From JADLHS01 sp039806955 (lineage in GTDB: Bacteria > Verrucomicrobiota > Verrucomicrobiia > Limisphaerales > JADLHS01), in assembly GCA_039806955.1 (NCBI GenBank), contig JBDHQI010000021.1, positions 6,006-70,005 on the forward strand: a stretch of DNA of 64,000 nt, read 5' to 3'. The notes beneath the pieces were generated by a model. The model was not told the origin of the DNA and searched no databases. It was given only the letters and a program-made list of their open reading frames with translations. Position numbers and translations under genes: made by a program. How positions within the stretch are numbered: the first letter of the stretch is position 1; the number at the start of each line of letters is the position of its first letter. Below are positions 9,395-17,639 of the stretch, piece after piece.

Positions 9395-9765
9395 TTATTG
9401 CTTGGCAGGCCGCGCGTGAATGCGGAGTTTGTTATCCGTCAACAACACGAACGCGCCGGCCCAATTTTCCACTTCATTCGCGGCGAAGACATCGGCAACC
9501 TTTGCCAGCAACGCCTTTCGCCCCGGCTCACGCATTCGGATCAGCATCAAACCATGATGCGTTCCGGGAGCGAACCGTCGAATGTCCGAAAAATCCAGAT
9601 CCTGCGTGATGAAAAAATCTTTCGCTCTGCTGCGCCGCCTGCCAGACGGTCGGGTCTGGTTTCCCGGCGAGCCGCTTCCAGCCGCACATTGTCCGCTTGA
9701 TGCCCCAACTCCGTCAGCCGCGCCAAAAGCGATTCAGGCAGGTTCTCGTCCAGCTTGATTTTCAT
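9395..9765 (-). pseudogene. DUF5615 PIN-like toxin, frameshifted
   Basis: The start is intact (MKIKLDENLPESLLARLTEL, ATG at 9765, overlapping the DUF433 stop as ATGA). After ...NVRLEA the frame is lost by one extra base, then continues as LAGKPDPTVWQAAQQSERFF in the next frame. A second extra T in a run of six T's moves it again, after which ITQDLDFSDIRRFAPG, LIRMREPGRKALL and LLTDNKLRIHARPAKQ follow to a TAA at 9395-9397. Joining the three frames rebuilds a typical DUF5615 PIN-like protein of about 120 residues with the acidic residues D6 and D..DF kept. Either a recent pseudogene or a two-indel assembly error. As given it would make only a 72-residue product. Confidence 0.8.
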
Positions 9766-10007
9766 GCGGCCACGGGAAGCGGCGGCACGGGCAAATCCTC
9801 CACCGACGACATGGCGGCGAAAGCGATCACCGCGCGCATGGCCTCGGTGGAAACGGTCGGGTAATCGGCGCGAATCTCTTCCACCGCCGCGCCTTCCGCG
9901 AGGCTGGCCAACAAAGTCCGCACCGTGACGCGCGTGCCTTTGATGACCAGTTCCCCGCCGCAAATTTCCTTGCGACGCTCGAAGAATGATTGGTAGTCAA
10001 AATTCAT
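9762..10007 (-). CDS. DUF433 family antitoxin
   Basis: 81 residues. The core GGELVIKGTRVTVRTLLASLAEGAAVEEIRADYP is the diagnostic DUF433 (VapB-like winged-helix) motif. DUF433 proteins are usually the upstream partner of DUF5615 PIN-like nucleases in type II toxin-antitoxin-like pairs. Here the gene overlaps the start of the frameshifted DUF5615 gene by four bases (ATGA), as expected for a coupled operon. The antitoxin-like gene is intact while the toxin-like gene is broken. Confidence 0.85.
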   Translation of the reverse strand: MNFDYQSFFERRKEICGGELVIKGTRVTVRTLLASLAEGAAVEEIRADYPTVSTEAMRAVIAFAAMSSVEDLPVPPLPVAA

Positions 10008-10051
10008 CGCAGCTTAAATTAGTGTTTTTGCGCGCGGATCGCAACGAATGT

Positions 10052-10432
10052 TCAGATGTGTTTGGAATCCTGCGCGTCTTTGACGCGATAGCCGGTTTCC
10101 TGACGTTTGAAATTCACCTGGTTTTTTTTGCAATAAGCGGCAAACACGTCGTCCGCGCTCATGCCGAGCACCTGCGCCATGCTGATGAGAAAATGGAACA
10201 GGTCCACCACCTCGACGCGCGCGTTTTGCTCGTCAAATTGCTGATAGTTGGCCCACCATTTCCACGGCACGCTGTCCACCAGCTCGGCAATCTCCTGGGT
10301 CATGGCGCGAGAATAGTTCAGCAGCCATTTCGTCTTTTCGGCCTCGGACATGTTTTCGGTTACGACGCCAATGCGTTGGTTCAAGGCATCTTGCATCCGC
10401 CACAACTCCCGCAATTGATCCGGTTGTTCCAT
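10052..10432 (-). CDS. dUTPase / all-alpha NTP pyrophosphohydrolase
   Basis: 126 residues from the ATG at 10432 (MEQPDQLREL). The all-alpha NTP-PPase metal site is recognisable: EIAELVDSVPWKWW (E-x-x-E/D helix) followed by ARVEVVDLFHFLISMAQVLGMSADDVFAAY, which has the E-x-x-D pattern. This arrangement is that of dimeric dUTPases (dUTP to dUMP plus PPi), rather than MazG proper. The C-terminal NFKRQETGYR is typical of the group. It is on the same strand as, and downstream of, the pseudouridine synthase. Confidence 0.82.
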   Translation of the reverse strand: MEQPDQLRELWRMQDALNQRIGVVTENMSEAEKTKWLLNYSRAMTQEIAELVDSVPWKWWANYQQFDEQNARVEVVDLFHFLISMAQVLGMSADDVFAAYCKKNQVNFKRQETGYRVKDAQDSKHI

Positions 10433-10524
10433 GCGGCAAGGATTCGACCTCGCTACGGCGGATGCAAGCTGGAAAACCGAACTGGCGCGGCATATCCCAT
10501 CCGTCGGCCGGATCACAGCCCCGC

Positions 10525-11247
10525 TCAACTCGTGGTCAGGAAATCATCAAACCACGGCTCGGGCGCGCAGCAAAATTCCCAGGCTCGTTCCCGCCATCGA
10601 AACCGGACGCGCGCGGCGTGCAGAGCCTGATTTGGCAAAATCAGACGCGCGCGTTGCTCGGAAGTGAGCCGTCGCTCCACCAGCGCCAGGTAGAGTGATT
10701 CGTCGCCACCATACAATTTATCGCCAACGATCGGATGTCCGAGGTGAGCCAAATGAATGCGGATTTGGTGCTTGCGCCCCGTGCGTGGAACGATTCGCAA
10801 TAAACTAAACGGCTGGTCCACCGGTCTGGTGAATTGGCGCAGCACTTCAAATTCAGTTTGTGCGGGCGCGCCATCGGGTCTGACGCCATCTTTGATCGCC
10901 ACCGCGCTCTGCGCGTCTTTTCCCAGGGGCGCGTCAATCACGCCGCTGGTGATGGCGGGATGCCCATGCACAATGGCCAGATACTCTTTCTGGACCGCCC
11001 GTGTTTCCCATAGTTTCCCCAATTCGCCCGCCGGGCCCGCAGTTTTGGCCGCCACCGTTACGCCACTGGTCTCGCGATCCAAGCGGTTCACCAAATGCGG
11101 CTTGGCATTCGCGCCAAGATACAATCGCACGCGGCTGATCAAACTGGAATAAACATCGCCCTTCGTGGGATGGCAAACGAGATCCGCAGGTTTGTTGATA
11201 ATCAACAAATCCGCGTCCTCATATAAAATATCGAAAAGCTTGTCCAA
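10525..11247 (-). CDS. RluA-type RNA pseudouridine synthase
   Basis: The family is clear: LLIINKPADLVCHPTKGD at the N-terminus, HLVNRLDRETSGVTVAAKT with the catalytic Asp, KEYLAIVHGHP, and RTGRKHQIRIHLAHLGHPIVGDKLYGG. It lacks an S4 domain. An in-frame ATG at 11340 gives 271 residues but would overlap the divergent membrane-protein gene. The TTG at 11247 (LDKLFDILYEDAD) gives 240 residues, the usual size for single-domain members, and I prefer it. The enzyme isomerises uridine in rRNA or tRNA; the exact site cannot be assigned. Confidence 0.88.
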   Translation of the reverse strand: MDKLFDILYEDADLLIINKPADLVCHPTKGDVYSSLISRVRLYLGANAKPHLVNRLDRETSGVTVAAKTAGPAGELGKLWETRAVQKEYLAIVHGHPAITSGVIDAPLGKDAQSAVAIKDGVRPDGAPAQTEFEVLRQFTRPVDQPFSLLRIVPRTGRKHQIRIHLAHLGHPIVGDKLYGGDESLYLALVERRLTSEQRARLILPNQALHAARVRFRWRERAWEFCCAPEPWFDDFLTTS

Positions 11248-11275
11248 GTTTCGCCGGGAATTATCATTGGGTGGC

Positions 11276-11938
11276 TTGAAAGAAAAGTGGAGTAGAATTC
11301 TGCCGGTGCTGTTGATGTTGGTGTTCGCGCTTTCGCGCATTCCCGGAGTTTTGCCGAAAAACTTCAGTGTGGCCTATGCCTTGATGTTTTGCGCGGGCGT
11401 CTTTTTTGTGGGGCGTTTTTCCTGGTGGCTGCTGTGGGGCACCGTACTCATCAGTGATCTGGCCTTGAACGCGTATTATTGGCTGGCTCTCGGTTATGAT
11501 GTCTGGAAACCGGCCAGCCTTTCGCATCTTCTGTTCAACTACGCCGCCTACGGAGCGATCATTCTGTTGGGAAAGCGCTTCAAACCCACCGCGTCGTTCA
11601 TGGCCCTGTTGGGCGGCGGAATTTTGGGGGCCATGTTGTTTTATCTCATCACCAACACGGCTTCCTGGTTGCTCAATCCTTTCCACAATCCGGAATACAG
11701 CAAAACTTTGATGGGCTGGATCATCGCGCTGACCAAGGGCACGGGCGGCTGGCCGCAGACCTGGGAATTCTTCCGCAACACCTTGTTGAGCGGCGGACTC
11801 TTCACCGCGCTCTTTGTCGCCGCCGCCAAGCTGACCGCCCCGGCGGAATCGCCGGCGGACAAAGTTGCCGGAGCGCGCGAGCCGGAGGAATCCGGTGAAG
11901 CCGAGCCGGAGGCCAAACCCGAGGAAGTCAAAGCGTAA
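11276..11938 (+). CDS. DUF6580-like integral membrane protein
   Basis: About 220 residues. I place the start at a TTG at 11276 (LKEKWSRILPVLLMLVFALSRIPG) because the more upstream in-frame ATG at 11165 would run deep into the divergent pseudouridine-synthase gene; the ATG at 11426 would lose helices. Six hydrophobic segments are visible with the family-like opening FALSRIPGVLPKNFSVAYALMFCAGVFF and NAYYWLALGYDVWKPASLSHLLFNYAAYGAIILLGKR. The C-terminus is a soluble acidic tail rich in Glu/Ala/Pro. Function unknown; ECF-transporter-like substrate-binding folds have this topology. Confidence 0.72.
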   Translation: MKEKWSRILPVLLMLVFALSRIPGVLPKNFSVAYALMFCAGVFFVGRFSWWLLWGTVLISDLALNAYYWLALGYDVWKPASLSHLLFNYAAYGAIILLGKRFKPTASFMALLGGGILGAMLFYLITNTASWLLNPFHNPEYSKTLMGWIIALTKGTGGWPQTWEFFRNTLLSGGLFTALFVAAAKLTAPAESPADKVAGAREPEESGEAEPEAKPEEVKA

Positions 11939-11993
11939 TTGCTGGCGCGAACCGATTCCTTCATACTCCCCGGCATCCGCAACATTGACGCGC

Positions 11994-12467
11994 ATGAAGA
12001 TTGGTCTGATTTCTGATACGCACGATTTTTTTGAGCCGCGCCTCGAACAAATTTTCCAAGGCGTGGATCACATTCTGCACGCCGGGGACGTTGGCTCGGA
12101 CTGGATCCTCACCCAACTCGAAAGCCTCGCGCCCACCACCGCCGTGTTGGGTAATACCGACGTGGGTTTGTCCCTGCCCCTCACCCAGGTCAAAACGCTG
12201 GGAACGATGAAAGCGCTCCTCCACCACATCGTGACGCCTTACGCTCCGGCCAGTGAACTCGAGGCGCGGATCAAACGGGAGAAGCCGCAACTCGTTTTGT
12301 TCGGCCATACGCACCAGAAATTTCAGCAATACCTCGAGGAAACGCTGTTTCTCAATCCCGGTTACGCTGGCAAACCGAAATACGGCGCGGAACGCAGCGT
12401 GGCGTTGTTGGAAATCCAAGGCGAGCAACTCGCGGTCAATTTCGTCAAACTGCCGGATCGTCGGTGA
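11994..12467 (+). CDS. YfcE/MJ0936-type metallophosphodiesterase
   Basis: 157 residues from ATG at 11994. All calcineurin-like motifs are present: ISDTHD (residues 5-10), HAGDVGS, LGNTD, and LFGHTH, with the metal ligands D, H, D, N and two H. Relatives hydrolyse phosphodiesters with Mn2+ or Ni2+ in vitro; the physiological substrate is generally unknown. The stop overlaps the GTG start of the methyltransferase gene by four bases (GTGA), so the two are translationally coupled. Confidence 0.9.
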   Translation: MKIGLISDTHDFFEPRLEQIFQGVDHILHAGDVGSDWILTQLESLAPTTAVLGNTDVGLSLPLTQVKTLGTMKALLHHIVTPYAPASELEARIKREKPQLVLFGHTHQKFQQYLEETLFLNPGYAGKPKYGAERSVALLEIQGEQLAVNFVKLPDRR

Positions 12468-13306
12468 ACACAGTTCCTCACTTCAAAGGTTGGACCAAAC
12501 CTGGTCCGGTTCCACCGGGCTTTAATGCCGGCGTGAAACTGGAGGCGCACGAAACCCTGGACGCCATCAGCGGTCACTTTCGCTTGTTCCAATTGCGCGA
12601 GGGGCACCGCTTCTCCACGGATGATTTGCTCGCGGCCTGGTATGGCACCAGTTGGTGCCCCACCGCACGCACCGCGCTGGACCTGGGCAGCGGCATCGGC
12701 ACGGTGGGGATGATTTGCGCGTGGCGGCTGCCCGGCGCGCGTTTCGTTACGATTGAAGCGCAAAGCGAAAGCGTCGCGCTCGCGAAAAAATCCGCGCGTT
12801 ACAACGGATTGACGGATCGCTATGAAATCCGACACGGCGATTTTCGCGAGCTGAACATGCTTTCGCCTGACGAAAAATTCGATCTCATCACTGCCAGCCC
12901 ACCGTATTTCTCCGTTGGCGCAGGAGTGGAAAGCGAGCATCCACAAAAGCTGGCCTGTCGCTTCGAGTTGCGCGGCACGATCGCTGATTATTGTGCCATC
13001 GCCGCTCGGCAGCTCGCGTCCGGCGGTTTTCTGGCCTGCGTCTTTCCGGCTGAACCATCGCAACGGGCTCGCGCGGAAGCCGGCGCCCAGGCGGCGGGAT
13101 TGGTCATCGTGCGCCGGCGTCCGGTCATCTTTCGCGAAACCGAGTCGCCGATGATCGAGTTGCTGGGCTTGATGCGCGGTTCGGATTTGCCCGAATGGTT
13201 TCGCGGTCAGACGTGGATGGAGCCGGAATTGATCATCCGCACGTGCGGCGGCGAAATCCATCCGGAGTATTCAGCGGTGAAGCTGGCGCTCGGCTTTCCG
13301 CCGTGA
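12464..13306 (+). CDS. TrmN6-like SAM-dependent methyltransferase
   Basis: 280 residues from a GTG at 12464. Motif I is LDLGSGIGTVGMI, followed by the acidic TIEAQSES, and the N6-adenine/amino methyltransferase motif IV is TASPPYF (NPPY type). The order and the opening 'QLREGHRFSTDDLLAAWY' closely resemble YfiC/TrmN6, which methylates adenosine 37 of tRNA1(Val). The first roughly 30 residues are not conserved. Target RNA is inferred from resemblance only. It forms a coupled pair with the phosphodiesterase gene. Confidence 0.8.
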   Translation: MNTVPHFKGWTKPGPVPPGFNAGVKLEAHETLDAISGHFRLFQLREGHRFSTDDLLAAWYGTSWCPTARTALDLGSGIGTVGMICAWRLPGARFVTIEAQSESVALAKKSARYNGLTDRYEIRHGDFRELNMLSPDEKFDLITASPPYFSVGAGVESEHPQKLACRFELRGTIADYCAIAARQLASGGFLACVFPAEPSQRARAEAGAQAAGLVIVRRRPVIFRETESPMIELLGLMRGSDLPEWFRGQTWMEPELIIRTCGGEIHPEYSAVKLALGFPP

Positions 13307-13359
13307 GGTTTTTCGGAAATCGGTTTGCCTGTCGAAATAACAAACTCAATAATGGGCGC

Positions 13360-14595
13360 ATGAAGAGCATCTTGTGCCGCAGCATTCTTTTTTTCGGCGC
13401 CGGTCTGTTGGTGGCTGGCAGCTCCCTGCAAGCGGAACTTCCCCGCGTCGCTTTGGAAACTGTTTTCCCCGCATTGAAACTGGATCGCCCGGTTTGGATG
13501 ACCGAAGTGCCGGATGGTTCGGGGCGCGTGGTCATTGTGGAACAACGCGGTAAGGCAACGATCCTGCCCAAGACCGGCACCGGCGCGGAGGCGACGGAAT
13601 TTCTCAACATTGAAAACCGCAAACCGCATGTGGACAACGAAGAAGGTTTCCTCAGCCTCGCTTTTCATCCGCAGTTCAAATCCAACGGACTGCTTTACAT
13701 TTATTACAATCAACAGAATCCCCGACGCAGCGTGATCAGTGAGTTGAAAATTTCAACCACCGATCCCCGTAAAGCCGACCTGTCCTCCGAGCGCATTTTG
13801 ATGACGGTGCCCCAACCCTACGGCAACCACAAAGGCGGACAAGTCAGCTTTGGTCCCGACGGCTATCTTTACATTGGTCTGGGCGATGGTGGGGCGGCCA
13901 ATGATCCTCACGGCAACGGACAAAATACCGCCGTGCTGCTGGGCAAGCTTCTGCGCATAGACGTGAACCGCCGCACGACCGTCCCGAAACGCTGGGGACG
14001 CAACGACACCAAATTGGAATACGGGATTCCGGCGGACAACCCGCTCGTCGGTGAATCGGATCGTTACGGCGTCCGCCAGGAAATTTACGCCTACGGCCTG
14101 CGGAACCCATGGCGTTACAGTTGGGATCGCGAGACCGGCGACCTCTGGGTCGGCGACGTGGGGCAGAACGAGTGGGAGGAAATTGATCTCGTCGTCAAAG
14201 GCGGCAACTACGGCTGGGCCGTGCGCGAAGGATTTCATCACTTCAAACCCGGTCCGAAGGGCGCGCAATATCTTGATCCCGTCATTGACTATCCGCACAA
14301 TGCTAATTTGAAAAGCCAGGCGAAATTCCCCGATCATAGTCCCGGCCTGAGCGTGACCGGTGGCTATGTGTATCGCGGCCAAAAATATCCCTCGTTGCGC
14401 GGCGTTTACGTGTACGCCGATTTCAATCTCGGTACAATTTGGGGGCTGCGCCATGCCAACGGAAAGGTAACGGAATCCGGCACGTTGCTGGATCAACCCA
14501 AGAACGTCGCCAGTTTTGCCGAGACGGAGGACGGCGAAATTTATGTGCTTTGTTTTGACGACAAAATTTTTCACCTGACCGTACCCGGCAACTGA
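13360..14595 (+). CDS. Secreted glucose/sorbosone dehydrogenase family protein (PQQ-type beta-propeller)
   Basis: 411 residues from ATG at 13360, with a signal peptide (about residues 1-23, ending GSSLQAE). Beta-propeller landmarks of the GSDH family are present: RPVWMTEVPDGSGRVVIVEQRG, EEGFLSLAFHPQF, GNHKGGQVSFGPDGYLYIGLGDGG, GLRNPWRYSWD, WVGDVGQNEWEEID, and SVTGGYVYRGQKYP. Family members oxidise sugars in the periplasm with pyrroloquinoline quinone. Whether this member binds PQQ is not certain. It stands alone between the methyltransferase and the phospholipase genes. Confidence 0.88.
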   Translation: MKSILCRSILFFGAGLLVAGSSLQAELPRVALETVFPALKLDRPVWMTEVPDGSGRVVIVEQRGKATILPKTGTGAEATEFLNIENRKPHVDNEEGFLSLAFHPQFKSNGLLYIYYNQQNPRRSVISELKISTTDPRKADLSSERILMTVPQPYGNHKGGQVSFGPDGYLYIGLGDGGAANDPHGNGQNTAVLLGKLLRIDVNRRTTVPKRWGRNDTKLEYGIPADNPLVGESDRYGVRQEIYAYGLRNPWRYSWDRETGDLWVGDVGQNEWEEIDLVVKGGNYGWAVREGFHHFKPGPKGAQYLDPVIDYPHNANLKSQAKFPDHSPGLSVTGGYVYRGQKYPSLRGVYVYADFNLGTIWGLRHANGKVTESGTLLDQPKNVASFAETEDGEIYVLCFDDKIFHLTVPGN

Positions 14596-14679
14596 CTTGT
14601 TCCCGCGCGCGAGTGGAACCGCATTGGGTTCAATTGTTAGGCGCGCGAACCGGTTGAAATCACAATTAGTCAACAAACC

Positions 14680-15498
14680 ATGCACCCCCGGAACCTCCTC
14701 GCCGCATGGCTGCTCGCCGTCTTTCTGACGGTCCCGAGCTCCGCCCAACTCAGCGACGGAATTGAGCCTGCCGCCGCGGAGCCGGCAGCCACGTTCGATC
14801 CCGTGGCGTTTTTTAAGCGCCACATTTTTCCCTACGAACCCATTTACTTCATCGCCGGGCACAAGGATCCGAACGCCAAGTTTCAATTCGGATTTCGCTA
14901 CCAGATTTCCGATTCAAATCAGCAATGGCTCAATGGATTCAACTTCGCCTATACCCAGACTTCGCTCTGGGATTTGAGCGCTCCCTCCGCACCGTTCTTT
15001 GATTCCAGTTACAAACCGGAGTTGCTTTATATCTACGAGGGAATTCTCGGCGGCGGAGCAACCAACTGGTATCGCCTGGACTTGCAAGTTGGCGCTCAAC
15101 ACGAGTCCAACGGCAAAGACGGTGCGAACTCACGCAGTCTGAACATCGCTTACTTTCGCCCGACGTTGACGCTCGGTTATCTCGCTGGTCTGCACCTCAC
15201 CGTGCAACCGCGCGCGTGGGGTTATTTGGGCGGTTTGGACGACAACCCCGATTTGGACGAATATCGCGGTTACGTTGATCTGCGCGTCATGCTCACTTAC
15301 AAAGACCTCCAGCTTTCGGCCATCGGCCGGATGGGACACCGAGGCAATCATCCCAGCGGCCAATTCGATCTGACTTATCGCCTCCCGGGGACCGCCGTCT
15401 ATTTCGAGACCCAATACTTCACCGGGTACGGCGAAAGCCTGTTGCTTTACAATCGTCGCTCGGACGTCGTTCGCTTCGGCTTTGCGCTGTACCGCTGA
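14680..15498 (+). CDS. pldA: Outer-membrane phospholipase A1-like protein
   Basis: 272 residues with a signal peptide (cleavage near SSAQ). The active-site block of OMPLA is visible: GAQHESNGKDGANSRSLN contains the catalytic His-Glu-Ser (H-x-S) and the later Asn of the family. The rest alternates polar and aromatic residues as in a 12-strand barrel, with YFIAGHKDPNAKFQFGFRYQI at the first strand and a terminal ...RSDVVRFGFALYR. It would hydrolyse phospholipids misplaced in the outer leaflet when dimerised with calcium. The opening region (res 25-45) is an acidic linker of no known role. Confidence 0.88.
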   Translation: MHPRNLLAAWLLAVFLTVPSSAQLSDGIEPAAAEPAATFDPVAFFKRHIFPYEPIYFIAGHKDPNAKFQFGFRYQISDSNQQWLNGFNFAYTQTSLWDLSAPSAPFFDSSYKPELLYIYEGILGGGATNWYRLDLQVGAQHESNGKDGANSRSLNIAYFRPTLTLGYLAGLHLTVQPRAWGYLGGLDDNPDLDEYRGYVDLRVMLTYKDLQLSAIGRMGHRGNHPSGQFDLTYRLPGTAVYFETQYFTGYGESLLLYNRRSDVVRFGFALYR

Positions 15499-15890
15499 GA
15501 CGGACTCCGCCCCGATACCACCCAATACAAATTTACCGATGCCTTCGACTGCGGCATTTTGATTAAAGATTTGAAACTGGGCGGCGCCCAAGTTGTTGAA
15601 AGGCGGCGCCAAGCCCAAACCCGCCCGTCTGGAGGTCGGCGACCACGAAATTTCCTGCAAAGTGGATAATATCGCCATTGGCCTTAAAGCATGCTTCGTG
15701 AGGAAAGCGTGATTCGATTCGAAACTGACCTGTATTGCTGATCGGTCTCCGCGCCCCCACCGCTCAAGTCATCCCGAGCGACCGACGCAACAATCGGATC
15801 AGCTTTGGAGCAGTCGGGCCGAAGAACCGGAAGCCAACGGTTCCATTTCCGCTTTGCGCCCGCACCGTTTTGTCGCTTTAATTTGTTCAC
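15499..15890. other. Intergenic region before argG, no gene recognised
   Basis: 392 bp without a convincing gene. A short plus-strand frame around 15520-15660 (DTTQYKFTDAFDCGIL...) has no recognisable homology. Just before argG a possible promoter can be read: TTGCGC at 15854-15859, a 17-bp spacer and TTTAAT at 15877-15882. If real, transcription would begin at or within a few bases of the argG ATG (15891), giving a nearly leaderless message; this is weak evidence. Confidence 0.4.
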
Positions 15891-17123
15891 ATGAAAATTG
15901 TCTTAGCGTATTCGGGCGGCCTCGACACCTCGGTGCTGCTCTCGTGGATCAAGGAAAAATATAATGCGGAAATGATCGCCTTCTGCGCCAACATCGGCCA
16001 GGAAGACGAACTGCGCGGACTCGTCACCAAAGCCCAAAAAACCGGCGCGTCGAAAATCTACGTGGACGATCTCCAGGAGGAATTTGCGCGCGACTTCATT
16101 TTTCCCATGATTCGCGCTGGCGCCATTTACGAAGGCCAATACTTTCTCGGCACCAGCATCGCCCGACCGCTCATCGCCAAACGCATGGTCGAAATTGCGC
16201 GCCAGGAAAAAGCGCAGGCCCTCGCGCATGGCGCCACGGGTAAAGGCAACGACCAGGTCCGCTTTGAACTGACCGCCGCCGCGCTGGCGCCGGACCTGGA
16301 AATCATCGCTCCCTGGCGGGACGAACGCTATCGCCGCGAATTTCCCGGTCGCGCCGAAATGATTGCGTATTGCGCAAAGAAAAAAATCCCGGTGCAGGCC
16401 AGCGCCAAAAAACCGTTCTCCTCCGATCGCAACCTGCTGCACATCTCCTACGAAGCGGGGGTCCTGGAAGATCCGTGGCTTGATGCCAGTGCGCCCCAAT
16501 ACCGCGGTTGGTTCACCACGCTTTCCGTTTTTCCCGAAGACGCGCCCAACCGGCCGGAATTCGTCACGCTGGATTTTGTGAGGGGCGATTGCGTGGCTGT
16601 GAACGGCAAAAAACTTTCACCGCTCGGCGTGATGAAAGTGCTCAACAAAATTGGCGGCAAACACGGCGTGGGCCGCGTGGACATGGTGGAGAACCGCTTC
16701 GTCGGCATGAAAAGTCGCGGCGTGTACGAAACCCCTGGCGGCGCCATCCTGCTGTTCGCCCATCGGCAGATGGAATCGCTCACGATGGACCGCGAGGTCA
16801 TGCACCAGCGCGACGCGCTCATCCCGAAATATGCCGAACTGGTTTACAACGGGTTCTGGTTCGCACCGGAACGCGAAGCGCTCCAGGCTTACGTCGAAGC
16901 GTCCCAACGCAATGTGACCGGTACCGTGCGCGTGAAACTCTACAAAGGCAACATCATGGTCGCCGGTCGCAAGAGCCCCGTCAGCCTCTACAATCCACAC
17001 ATCGCCACCATGGAAGCCGACCCGACAAAGGCATACAATCAGGATGATGCGACGGGCTTCATCCGGTTGAACGGTTTACGACTCAAAGTGGCTGCGAAGG
17101 TTCACGCGAAGCGAAAGCGTTAA
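15891..17123 (+). CDS. argG: Argininosuccinate synthase
   Basis: 410 residues. The PP-loop ATP pyrophosphatase motif opens the protein (LAYSGGLDTSVLLSWI, residues 4-19). Substrate-binding blocks follow: YFLGTSIARPLIAKRMVEIA, AHGATGKGNDQVRFEL, APWRD, and SSDRNLLHISYEAGVLEDP. It joins citrulline and aspartate with ATP to make argininosuccinate in arginine synthesis. No other arg gene lies next to it. The stop codon region overlaps a short remnant of an unrelated gene, showing that foreign DNA once inserted or recombined right at its 3' end. Confidence 0.97.
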   Translation: MKIVLAYSGGLDTSVLLSWIKEKYNAEMIAFCANIGQEDELRGLVTKAQKTGASKIYVDDLQEEFARDFIFPMIRAGAIYEGQYFLGTSIARPLIAKRMVEIARQEKAQALAHGATGKGNDQVRFELTAAALAPDLEIIAPWRDERYRREFPGRAEMIAYCAKKKIPVQASAKKPFSSDRNLLHISYEAGVLEDPWLDASAPQYRGWFTTLSVFPEDAPNRPEFVTLDFVRGDCVAVNGKKLSPLGVMKVLNKIGGKHGVGRVDMVENRFVGMKSRGVYETPGGAILLFAHRQMESLTMDREVMHQRDALIPKYAELVYNGFWFAPEREALQAYVEASQRNVTGTVRVKLYKGNIMVAGRKSPVSLYNPHIATMEADPTKAYNQDDATGFIRLNGLRLKVAAKVHAKRKR

Positions 17124-17193
17124 CCAGTTGGCGTGTGCGCTCCACGGCCTGACGTCCGAAGAAATCCAAATCGTGGAAGGTTCATCGGAATGA
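17119..17193 (+). pseudogene. C-terminal tail remnant, restriction/modification-like
   Basis: A reading frame entering from inside the argG end encodes VNQLACALHGLTSEEIQIVEG and stops at 17191-17193. The pattern 'xx-LVY-LYGLTEEEI-IVEG' is the usual extreme C-terminus of Eco57I-like and related restriction-modification proteins and some DNA methylases. Only about 24 residues remain. Its stop overlaps the next start as ATGA, as in a once functional operon. Resemblance rests on a short motif, so this is tentative. Confidence 0.4.
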
Positions 17194-17288
17194 AACCGCT
17201 CAATCTGGAATTGTTGCATAAGGCAATTCGCGGCGGGCGCGTGGAATGGCAAAAGCATGTGCTGCAAAAGCTGGCTGACGTGGCCTGA
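17190..17288 (+). pseudogene. DUF4258-like small protein, truncated
   Basis: A 32-residue frame from ATG at 17190 (MKPLNLELLHKAIRGGRVEW, then QKHVLQKLADVA). The 'ai..GrvewqkHvlqkla' pattern is the N-terminal half of DUF4258 proteins, small RelE/HigB-like domains of roughly 75-95 residues. It is cut at about the point where the outer end of the ISAs1-family remnant begins (near 17304), so insertion of that element is a likely cause of truncation. Confidence 0.45.
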
Positions 17289-17319
17289 CGCAGAACGCCA
17301 TGCTTCAGGACCGACGCAT

Positions 17320-17564
17320 CTAAATTGGGACGCCGAGTAAGCGGCGGGGGTAGTCGTGATCCCAACTGGCGTGAGTGGTTGGCCCCGGCCCTTACGTTGC
17401 TTGGTGGCCTCGCGTTTCAGAAGGCTCAAGGCCAGTCGGCGCAATGCGGCCAGGTTCTCAGCGGCGTAACCGGTGCGGCCCCGGCTGTCGTCTTCGCTGA
17501 TCTGCACAGCCAACACCCATTGTTGGCTGTGCTCCACCGCCCCATGCCCGCGCACTGCCCGCGC
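17320..17564 (-). pseudogene. ISAs1-family transposase, C-terminal remnant
   Basis: On the minus strand the frame reads VRGHGAVEHSQQWVLAVQIS, then EDDSRGRTGYAAENLAALRRLALSLLKRE, the typical C-terminal block of ISAs1/H-repeat DDE transposases (RGHWxIEN-LHWVLDVxFxEDxSR...AAENxxxLRRxALNLLK). A frameshift near 17375-17390 moves to a second frame with SWDHDYPRRLLGVPI and a TAG at 17320-17322, the expected protein end. The bulk of the protein, including the catalytic triad, is missing; the remnant is flanked by the O-methyltransferase gene. 'CAGGACCGACGCATC' at 17306-17320 may be the element's outer end. Confidence 0.75.
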
Positions 17565-17639
17565 CAACGTCGTCACGTCCAGCTTAACAGAATTGCAACC
17601 TTGCTTGGCGCGGATGACGGAGCACAATCTACTCTTGCT

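Noticed and set aside
12362..13261. Minus-strand frame of 299 codons opposite the TrmN6-like gene
   Set aside because: Overlaps a clear methyltransferase; no motif on the minus strand.
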